Of a stretch of DNA of 13,050 nucleotides, positions 7,286-13,050 are shown in pieces. Positions within the stretch are counted from its first letter, which is position 1; every line of letters starts with the position of its first letter. The stretch covers positions 1-13,050 of the forward strand of contig CAMLDH010000083.1 of assembly GCA_946478765.1 (NCBI GenBank), in the 5' to 3' direction. The notes beneath the pieces were generated by a model. It made no database searches. It saw only the letters and a list, made by a program, of their open reading frames with translations, and was not told the DNA's origin. Source of the stretch: an uncultured Oxalobacteraceae bacterium. GTDB lineage: Bacteria; Pseudomonadota; Gammaproteobacteria; Burkholderiales; Burkholderiaceae. The position numbers and the translations under genes were made by a program.

Positions 7286-8707
7286 TCAGCCGCCGCCCAA
7301 TATTGCGTGCAATTGAGCGGTCGCGGCAGAAAAGTCGGCACGCTCATGCATTTCTTGTTGCAGAAATGCCTCTATTTTCGGATACAGTGCAATCGCCTGG
7401 TCCAGTTGCAAATCGTGTCCGGCGGCATAAGCGCCGACGCTGATCAGGTCGCGATTGCGCTGGTAACTTGACACCATTCGCTTCAAGCGGCGCACCCTGT
7501 CGAACTGCGATGGTTCAATCAGCGCCGTCATGGCCCGGCTGATCGAGGATTCGATGTCGATCGCCGGGTAGTGGCCGGATTCGGCCAAGCTGCGCGACAG
7601 CACCACGTGCCCGTCCAGAATGGCGCGGGCAGAATCGGCAATCGGGTCCTGCTGGTCGTCGCCTTCGGTCAGCACCGTGTAAAACGCGGTAATCGAACCG
7701 CCTTTGCCGTTCGCATCGCGCGCACCGTTGCCGGTGCGTTCCACTAACGCCGGCAGTTTGGCAAATACCGAAGGCGGATAGCCCTTGGTGGCAGGCGGTT
7801 CACCGATCGCCAGCGCGATTTCCCGCTGCGCCATCGCATAGCGGGTCAGCGAATCCATAAGCAACAATACATCCTTGCCCTGATCGCGGAAATATTCGGC
7901 GAGGCAGGTGGCATAGGCCGCTCCTTGCAACCTCAATAAAGGCGAGGTATCGGCCGGTGCTGCCACCACGACAGCGCGGGCCAGGCCTTCTTTGCCCAGC
8001 GTGTTTTCAATAAAATCCTTGACCTCGCGGCCGCGTTCGCCGATCAGGCCGACCACGATCACTTCGGCGCTGGTATAGCGGGCCATCATGCCGAGCAATA
8101 CGCTTTTGCCGACGCCGGAACCCGCAAACAGTCCCATGCGCTGGCCCCGGCCGACGGTCAGCACTGCGTTGATCGCGCGCACACCGACGTCCAGTACAGT
8201 GTCGATCGGCGCACGCGTGAGAGGATTGATCGGCGTTGCTGCCAACGGCACTTCACGCGCGAAATCGAGTGGCCCAAGTCCGTCGAGCGGGCGGCCGCAC
8301 GCATCCACCACACGTCCCAGCATGCCTTCGCCGACCGGCAGTCGCTTGGTGCCAGGTTCGGCGGCGCTGCTGTTGATGCCGGGGATTTCCAGCGGATAGA
8401 CGCGGGCGCCGGGCAGCAGGCCGGCGACTTCGCTTTGCGGCATCAGGAAGATGCGGTCGCCGGCAAAACCGACTACCTCCGCTTCGGTGGTCCGTTGCGC
8501 ATAACCGGGCGGCAGTTCAATCAGGCAATCGCTGCCGACTGGCAGGCGCAGTCCGACTGCTTCCAGTACCAGTCCCACCGCACGCGTCAGCCTTCCGAAG
8601 CTGCGGATCGGAACGCTGCGTCCGACACCGGCGCTGGCATTGCTCAGTGCGGTATGCCAGGCCTGCAGATGCGGATTTCCGGCGACGGAGGAGGGGCGCT
8701 CAGCCAT
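7286..8707 (-). CDS. fliI: Flagellum-specific ATPase FliI
   Basis: Cytoplasmic ATPase of the flagellar export apparatus, related to the F1-ATPase beta/alpha subunits. It forms a hexamer under the gate and hydrolyses ATP. With the ATG at 8707 the product has 473 residues (E. coli 457). Walker A AGSGVGKS is at about 195-202 and Walker B LLLMD at about 281-285. The family stretch [11 protein letters not shown] starts at about 309. The ATPase signature [10 protein letters not shown] is at about 381-390. The reading frame stays open far upstream inside fliH, but homology begins near here. An alternative ATG at 8719 (MSPIMAER) would add four residues. I prefer 8707 because a GAG lies 7 nt before it. 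Either choice overlaps the fliH end (8 or 20 nt), so translation is likely coupled. Confidence 0.96.
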   Translation of the reverse strand: MAERPSSVAGNPHLQAWHTALSNASAGVGRSVPIRSFGRLTRAVGLVLEAVGLRLPVGSDCLIELPPGYAQRTTEAEVVGFAGDRIFLMPQSEVAGLLPGARVYPLEIPGINSSAAEPGTKRLPVGEGMLGRVVDACGRPLDGLGPLDFAREVPLAATPINPLTRAPIDTVLDVGVRAINAVLTVGRGQRMGLFAGSGVGKSVLLGMMARYTSAEVIVVGLIGERGREVKDFIENTLGKEGLARAVVVAAPADTSPLLRLQGAAYATCLAEYFRDQGKDVLLLMDSLTRYAMAQREIALAIGEPPATKGYPPSVFAKLPALVERTGNGARDANGKGGSITAFYTVLTEGDDQQDPIADSARAILDGHVVLSRSLAESGHYPAIDIESSISRAMTALIEPSQFDRVRRLKRMVSSYQRNRDLISVGAYAAGHDLQLDQAIALYPKIEAFLQQEMHERADFSAATAQLHAILGGG

Positions 8708-9500
8708 GATTGGACTCATTGGATTCAACCGCACTGCGGCCAAGCACTGCGGCAACCCGTTCCCAGCGGGTTTCCAGTGTGGCGTCCAGTGCGCCGCTGG
8801 CGGCATGAACCCGGCAGCCGCCACGCGTGATGGTGGGATCGACACGTATATTCCAGCCGACCGCTTGCAAGTCATCATCCAGGTATTGCCGCACCAGCGC
8901 CACATCGTCGGCGTGCAGCAACAGGCGCGGTGTGCCGTTCAGTGTCGGCTCGCTGCGCAATAGTTCACGCACCAGCGGAACGATCAGTTGCGGGTCGGAG
9001 GTCAGTGCCTGCCGTACTACCTGATGCGCGATGTCGAGCGCCAGCGTCAGCAAATTGTCGGCGACTTCGCGCTCGGCGCTGCGCAACGCTTCCGGCAGGG
9101 CCTTTGTCAATGTCTGCAGGCGTAGTGCCTCGTCTTGGGCGGCCGCCAGCCCGGTTGCATAACCTTCGGATTGTCCCTGGGCATATCCTTGCGCATGTCC
9201 TTCGGCGTAACCTTGTTTATATCCTTCGTCTGCACCGGTCTGTTGCGCTTCCAGCCGCAGACGGGTCAGTTCTGCTTCGTCGATCAGCAGTACCGGTTCG
9301 AGCTTCTCAAGCACCGGCTCCGCTTCGCTCGCTGGCGCCGGCTGTTGAGGAGATTCGGGCGCAGGCTTGTGGACCGAGGCCATTTCCCAGCGCTGCCATG
9401 CCGTCAACTGTTCCTTGGACATCCGGCGCGTAGACTGATACGCAGCGGACGGCTGCTTGTCGATGGCGCCTGACGATGGGCTGGATGGCTTGCTAGACAT
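8700..9500 (-). CDS. fliH: Flagellar assembly protein FliH
   Basis: Regulator of the FliI ATPase. It dimerises, binds the FliI N-terminus and tethers it to FliN at the C ring. The 266 residues slightly exceed E. coli FliH (about 235). Residues 1-65 are Ser/Pro/Ala-rich and contain 'LTAWQRWEM', a conserved-looking Trp-bearing N-terminal patch of the kind that contacts FlhA/FliN. Residues 89-117 carry eight glycines exactly four apart, the GxxxG helix repeat typical of FliH. The C-terminal half is the helical FliI-binding domain, homologous to the V/F-type ATPase stator subunits ('[31 protein letters not shown]'). The start overlaps fliG by 8 nt and the end overlaps fliI. Confidence 0.95.
   Translation of the reverse strand: MSSKPSSPSSGAIDKQPSAAYQSTRRMSKEQLTAWQRWEMASVHKPAPESPQQPAPASEAEPVLEKLEPVLLIDEAELTRLRLEAQQTGADEGYKQGYAEGHAQGYAQGQSEGYATGLAAAQDEALRLQTLTKALPEALRSAEREVADNLLTLALDIAHQVVRQALTSDPQLIVPLVRELLRSEPTLNGTPRLLLHADDVALVRQYLDDDLQAVGWNIRVDPTITRGGCRVHAASGALDATLETRWERVAAVLGRSAVESNESNHG
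9150..9236 (-). repeat. GxxxG-coding degenerate 12-base repeat inside fliH
   Basis: Eight glycine codons spaced exactly 12 bases apart encode residues 89-117 of FliH (G89, 93, 97, 101, 105, 109, 113, 117). The intervening triplets favour Tyr/Ala/Gln/Glu (GYAQ, GYAE, GYAT). At DNA level the unit is visible on the plus strand as recurring CCTT-G-GCATAT/CAT-like blocks. It may reflect repeat expansion by slippage, and it is a known structural motif of FliH helices. Confidence 0.75.
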
Positions 9501-10503
9501 ATGCGTCGTCGCCTTGTCCGCTGAGTACTATCTCGCCGGCATCCGCCAGACGCCGCACGACCTGGAGAATATTCTTTTGTTCGGCTTCGGCTTGCGATAC
9601 CCGTACCGGGCCGCGTAGTTCGAGATCTTCGCGCAGCATTTCGGCCGCACGCTGCGACATGTTGCGCAGGAATTTGTCGCGCAGTTCCTGCTGCGTGCCC
9701 TTGAGCGCGATGATAAGCGATTCCGACTCGACTTCCTTGAGCAGCAATTGGATGGCGCGGTCTTCGAGGTCCAGCAGATCCTCGAACAGGAACATTTCGT
9801 CGATGATCCTTTGCGCCAGGGTTTCATCGTGTTCGCGCACATGCTGGATGATGGTTTCTTCCTGCGTGCTGCTCATTTGATTGATGATCTCGGCCGCGGC
9901 CCGGACGCCGCCCAGGCGGCTGCGTTTGATGCCTTTGCCGGACTGCAGACCGGAAATCACATCGGTCAATTCGTTCAGTGCCGTCGGCTGTATGCCGGCG
10001 AAGGTCGCGATCCGCAGGATGACGTCATGGCGCAGGCGCTCGGTGAACAGTTCGATTATTTCGGCGGCCTTGCTGCGCTCCAGGTGAACCAGCAGCGTGG
10101 CGATAATCTGCGGATGTTCGCCGCGAATCAGTTCGGCCACTTCGTTGGTTTCCATCCAGTTCAGCGTATCGATGCCGCTGGCAGACTCGCCGCTTTCGAG
10201 AATGTCCTCGATCATGTTCGAGGCACGATCGCTGCCCAGCGCCTTGTCCAGTACGGCGCGGATATAGTTGTTGGAATCCAGGTTGAGTGCCGAAAATTGC
10301 TCGGTTTCGAGACGGAATTCTTCCATTACCGCGACGATCTCATCATTGGTCAGATGAGTCAGTTGGGTGATCGTCGTGCCCAGCGCCTGAATCTCACGCG
10401 GATCCAGATTTTGAAACACTTTAGCCGCGCCGTCTTCTCCCAGTGACATTAGCAGGATAGCGCTTTTCCTGAGTCCTTCTGCATTGTCATTTGTCGTTGC
10501 CAT
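9493..10503 (-). CDS. fliG: Flagellar motor switch protein FliG
   Basis: Rotor protein that binds FliF at its N-terminus and FliM in the middle, and meets the stator MotA loop at its C-terminus. The 336 residues match the family size. Residue numbers run four ahead of E. coli. The EHPQ motif is at 129-132. The charged torque residues correspond as K268, R285, E292, D293 and R301 (E. coli K264, R281, D288, D289, R297). The one change is Asp to Glu at 292, which keeps the charge. The C-terminal stretch 'NMSQRAAEMLREDLELRGPVR' is diagnostic, although I quote it only as a short match. The ATG at 10503 overlaps fliF by 17 nt, with GGATGAG about 6 nt upstream. The stop overlaps fliH by 8 nt. Confidence 0.97.
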   Translation of the reverse strand: MATTNDNAEGLRKSAILLMSLGEDGAAKVFQNLDPREIQALGTTITQLTHLTNDEIVAVMEEFRLETEQFSALNLDSNNYIRAVLDKALGSDRASNMIEDILESGESASGIDTLNWMETNEVAELIRGEHPQIIATLLVHLERSKAAEIIELFTERLRHDVILRIATFAGIQPTALNELTDVISGLQSGKGIKRSRLGGVRAAAEIINQMSSTQEETIIQHVREHDETLAQRIIDEMFLFEDLLDLEDRAIQLLLKEVESESLIIALKGTQQELRDKFLRNMSQRAAEMLREDLELRGPVRVSQAEAEQKNILQVVRRLADAGEIVLSGQGDDAYV

Positions 10504-12226
10504 TGCCGCTCATCCAGTTTTTGATCACCACCGCCACCAATCGCGGATCCTTCTCGGCCGTTTCCTGTGCAAATCGCACATTGTCCTGATGACGGTCGAG
10601 CAGGCGTTGTTTTGCTTCTGCCGCCAATTGGGTACTTTCTTCTTCCAGCTTGGCTGTTTCTTCAGTGCTTGCCATGGGTTCCAGCGCCGACGGCGATGGC
10701 GCCGGCAGCAAATGCTTGCGCAGCAATGGACGCGCCACGCTAAACCACAGGAACAGCGCGAGCAACGCGAGCAGCAGGTAGGAGCCGGCCGTCTTGGCCA
10801 GTTCGATGTTTTCCGGCTGGCGCCACCACGGCAGTTCCGGTTCGATCTCGCTCGACGAGAAGCGGCTGTTGACCACGTTGAGCGAATCGCCGCGATCGGC
10901 CTTGTAACCCATTGCTTCCTTCACCAGATTCCTGACCTGCTCCAGTTCGGCCGCCGTCAACGCCTGCAATACCGGCTTGCCTTGGGCGTTCAATGCATTG
11001 CGATGATTGACCACCACCGCCGCCGACACGCGTTTGATGCCGCCCGCGCCGCGTTGCATGTGACGGATCGAGCGGTCCACCTCATAGTTGATGGTCAGAT
11101 CCTTGCGCACGTTGCTGGAGCCGCTACGGGCCGCAGTCAGGCCACTTGCCTGGGTGTTGGGACGCAGGGCGATATCTTTGCTCAGCTTGAGCTGCCCGTT
11201 CGCCCCTTGTTGCGCCTGATCGGCTGCCGCGTTGGCTATCGGTGCAACCGGATTGACCGGTGGCTGGTTGGACAACGCGCCCGGCACGCCGCCCGGCGGG
11301 GTGGCGTTTTGCTGCTCAGAGTCGCTCGATTGCTGGCTGCGGATCGCAGCAGTGCCGGGCTCCTGATTCGGGCCGAATTTTTCGTCGGTGTTCTCAACAA
11401 CCGAAAAGTCGACGTCGGCAGCCACTTGAGCATGCACGTTGTTGGCGCCGTAGATCGGTTGCAGGATGGCTTCGATGCGGTGCACGTAGCTTTGTTCAAT
11501 GTCCTGCACGTATTTGAGCTGGCTGGCATCCAGGCCGCGGGTGCCGGCGCTGGGCATCGACAGCAGGTTGCCGCCCTGGTCCACGATGGTGACGTTCTTG
11601 GCTGTCAGTTCCGGCACGCTGCTGGAAATCAGATGCGTCATCGCGCTGACCTGCGCTTCGTCAATCGAACGTCCGCGGTGCAGTGTCAAAACCACCGAAG
11701 CGCTCGGTTTTTGCTGGTCGCGCACAAACAGCGAGGGCTTGGGCAGCGCCAGATGCACACGTGCCGATTGGACGGCGGAAATCGATTCGATCGAATGCGC
11801 CAGTTCGCCTTCCAGCGCGCGTTGATAGTTGACTTGTTCGGCAAATTGGCTGACACCGAATTTCTGGTTGTCCATCAATTCGAAACCGACCGCGCCGCCT
11901 TTCGGCAAACCTTGTGCAGCCAATCGCAGCCGTGCTTCGTGCACTTGGTCGGCGGCTACCAACACCGAGCCGCCGCCTTCGGTGAATTTGTAGGGGACAT
12001 TCATTTGCTGCAGCGACGCGATGATGGCGCCGCCGTCGCGATCGGACAGATTGCTATATAGCACGCGATAGTCGGGGGCGCGGCTCCACAGCCACAGGGC
12101 CGCAATAGCCGCTACTGCGATAGAGGCGCCGACAATTAAGGGCAGACGGGGATTGGCGCGCAATTGTTCCATCAGAGGAAACTTCTTTGCGGGAATCAGG
12201 TCTGTATCCGCAGCCACTGAACTCAT
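10487..12226 (-). CDS. fliF: Flagellar MS-ring protein FliF
   Basis: Forms the membrane-embedded MS ring, the platform on which switch and export gate assemble. The 579 residues are close to E. coli FliF (552). A short basic N-terminus precedes a first membrane helix (about 27-47). The YscJ/FliF ring-building domains follow (about 50-275), with 'RVLYSNLSDRDGGAI' and 'GVSQFAEQVNYQRALEGEL'. Residues about 280-370 are a low-complexity Gln/Pro/Ala/Asn insertion, then comes the FliF C-terminal domain. A second membrane helix lies at about 480-500. The C-terminal FliG-binding tail is DPRLVAVVIKNWMS (560-573). The start has GGAG seven bases upstream. It is the first gene of the minus-strand operon, divergent from fliE. 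Confidence 0.97.
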   Translation of the reverse strand: MSSVAADTDLIPAKKFPLMEQLRANPRLPLIVGASIAVAAIAALWLWSRAPDYRVLYSNLSDRDGGAIIASLQQMNVPYKFTEGGGSVLVAADQVHEARLRLAAQGLPKGGAVGFELMDNQKFGVSQFAEQVNYQRALEGELAHSIESISAVQSARVHLALPKPSLFVRDQQKPSASVVLTLHRGRSIDEAQVSAMTHLISSSVPELTAKNVTIVDQGGNLLSMPSAGTRGLDASQLKYVQDIEQSYVHRIEAILQPIYGANNVHAQVAADVDFSVVENTDEKFGPNQEPGTAAIRSQQSSDSEQQNATPPGGVPGALSNQPPVNPVAPIANAAADQAQQGANGQLKLSKDIALRPNTQASGLTAARSGSSNVRKDLTINYEVDRSIRHMQRGAGGIKRVSAAVVVNHRNALNAQGKPVLQALTAAELEQVRNLVKEAMGYKADRGDSLNVVNSRFSSSEIEPELPWWRQPENIELAKTAGSYLLLALLALFLWFSVARPLLRKHLLPAPSPSALEPMASTEETAKLEEESTQLAAEAKQRLLDRHQDNVRFAQETAEKDPRLVAVVIKNWMSGNGNDK

Positions 12227-12595
12227 GCGCGCACTCCGGATGACGGCAGGCGATAAAGGCTATCGGCGTTCACTTTGCGCTTCTGCTTTCATAAGACATA
12301 GAGCAATTTTCCCTAGAATTGACGAACAAACGTCGACGCAGGCGTAATCCCATCGATATAGCCCATGCCGATGGTGGCAATTGTCAGTTGCCTTTCTGGT
12401 TTTCGATCCGTTGAACAACTATGTGTTTTGGCGCCAGTTGCCATTATGCATTGGATTAATTGCTGGTACGATTTATCTCTGCAGAAAGATGTGTGTGATT
12501 TAAATGTTGCCATGCGAATAAAAGTCTGTGGCACTGCAATAAAAATTTGAGAGCTCGGTAGAGCGCTTGGCAAGCCAGCAAAGGGAGGCACAATT
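12227..12595. promoter_or_regulatory. Divergent fliF/fliE intergenic control region (promoters not resolved)
   Basis: This 369-nt non-coding stretch lies between two head-to-head flagellar genes, so it must contain or lie near promoters for both. It is AT-richer than the genes around it; bases 12471-12550 are 66% A+T by my count. I see no full sigma-70, sigma-54 (GG-N10-GC) or sigma-28 match. Visible elements: GTTGCC three times in the same direction (12387, 12437, 12506), GGCAA-N7-TTGCC dyad (12376-12392), CAATT-N8-AATTG dyad (12303-12320), and GCCGATAG on the minus strand (12267-12260). Both genes have good ribosome sites. No convincing open reading frame lies here. Confidence 0.6.
12581..12588 (+). 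promoter_or_regulatory. Strong ribosome binding site of fliE
   Basis: AAGGGAGG sits 7 nt before ATG 12596, a near-ideal Shine-Dalgarno match. It is the strongest one in the window and confirms the fliE start. Confidence 0.85.
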
Positions 12596-12916
12596 ATGGC
12601 GATTTCGGGGATCGAGTCGGTACTGCAGCAAATGCGCATGACGGCTCTGGCTGCTGCCGGCAGTGCGGAGCCATCGATCGACGAAGTTGCCGGCGGTGGT
12701 TTTGCCGGCGAACTGAAAAAGTCATTGGAGCGCGTCAGTAATGCGCAGCAGCACGCAATTGGTCAGGCGCAAGCCTTTGAACTGGGAAAGCCGGGCGTAG
12801 AGCTCAATGACGTGATGGTGGATTTGCAAAAAGCCAATATCGGTTTTCAGATGAGCTTGCAAGTACGTAATCGTCTGGTTTCCGCTTATCAGGAAATCAT
12901 GAGCATGTCTGCTTAA
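12596..12916 (+). CDS. fliE: Flagellar hook-basal body complex protein FliE
   Basis: Small secreted protein at the junction of the MS ring and proximal rod, exported first by the flagellar apparatus. The 106 residues match FliE (about 104). The N-terminal half is Ala/Gly-rich with a helix 'IESVLQQMRMTALAAAG'. The C-terminal half carries the conserved family pattern: 'VELNDVMVDLQKANIGFQMS' then 'LQVRNRLVSAYQEIMSM' at 68-104. The start is fixed by a strong Shine-Dalgarno. It is read away from fliF, an arrangement often seen in betaproteobacteria. No terminator with a U-run follows, so it may be co-transcribed with whatever begins at 13025. Confidence 0.96.
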   Translation: MAISGIESVLQQMRMTALAAAGSAEPSIDEVAGGGFAGELKKSLERVSNAQQHAIGQAQAFELGKPGVELNDVMVDLQKANIGFQMSLQVRNRLVSAYQEIMSMSA

Positions 12917-13024
12917 AACGCCGCGGAATGCCGGGTGTACTGTCAAGCTTGCCGCTCCGGTGCGCGCCATGGTTTTGCCATGTCAATTGCTAAACCTTCT
13001 TTAAGCCTTTAAGGCCCGAACACC

Positions 13025-13050
13025 ATGGCCGAAACCTCCACGCTGCAGCA
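13025..13050 (+). CDS. Possible start of the next gene (cut by window edge)
   Basis: An ATG 108 nt after the fliE stop is followed by eight codons and two bases (MAETSTLQ...) before the window ends. An AAGG stands about 10 nt upstream, a weak ribosome site. Position suggests a further flagellar gene in the fliE direction, but nine residues cannot identify it. Nothing else in 12917-13024 is convincing apart from short palindromes (CATGG-N5-CCATG at about 12968; GCCTTTAAGGC at about 13006). Confidence 0.35.

Noticed and set aside
10484..12061. 525-codon open frame on the plus strand opposite fliF
   Set aside because: Lies wholly antisense to a clear fliF, is His/Arg/Gln-rich with no recognisable domain, and is the kind of long antisense frame expected from biased codon use in a GC-rich gene.
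12260..12267. GCCGATAG on the minus strand as a sigma-28 -10 element before fliF
   Set aside because: No TAAA -35 element at the required spacing; a lone -10-like match is not enough, and fliF is not normally a late gene.
12529..12543. TGGCAC before fliE as a sigma-54 -24 element
   Set aside because: No GC at the -12 position (AA found instead).
12313..12639. 108-codon minus-strand frame across the fliE/fliF intergenic region
   Set aside because: Runs over the fliE start and its strong ribosome site, ordinary-looking random composition, no recognisable domain.

Overview
The window is a flagellar assembly locus from what looks like a betaproteobacterium. Order Burkholderiales is likely, possibly Oxalobacteraceae such as the Herminiimonas/Janthinobacterium/Collimonas group. 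This placement is an inference from the mid-to-high GC coding sequence, the fliE<>fliFGHIJK-fliLMNOPQR layout, and the general feel of the proteins. I cannot confirm genus without a search. Everything recognisable belongs to the flagellar basal body, switch, export apparatus or hook-filament junction. I found no mobile element, CRISPR array, tRNA/rRNA or defence gene.

Layout, left to right. Positions 1-574 (+) hold the 3' part of flgL, the hook-filament junction protein. A strong hairpin at 596-629 then separates it from a convergent operon. From 12226 down to 745 on the minus strand run thirteen genes in transcription order: fliF, fliG, fliH, fliI, fliJ, fliK, fliL, fliM, fliN, fliO, fliP, fliQ, fliR. 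Most neighbours overlap by 1 to 17 bases, which suggests translational coupling. Two gaps stand out: about 132 nt between fliK and fliL, and about 150 nt between fliP and fliQ. The second begins with a perfect 12-bp inverted repeat sitting on the fliP stop codon. Upstream of fliF is a 369-nt, AT-richer divergent intergenic region. From it fliE (12596-12916, +) is read the other way with a strong Shine-Dalgarno. A possible next gene starts at 13025 and runs out of the window.

How the parts work together. FliE and FliF form the rod adaptor and the MS ring. FliG, FliM and FliN form the rotor/switch C ring, and FliL supports the stator. FliO, P, Q and R form or assemble the membrane export gate. 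FliH, FliI and FliJ are the export ATPase complex, and FliK measures hook length. FlgL is added after hook completion. All proteins look full-length with their key motifs intact, so the operon appears functional.

I did not find an undescribed biological system here. The points most worth a second look are the fliP-fliQ hairpin and gap, and the repeated GTTGCC elements in the fliE/fliF divergent region.
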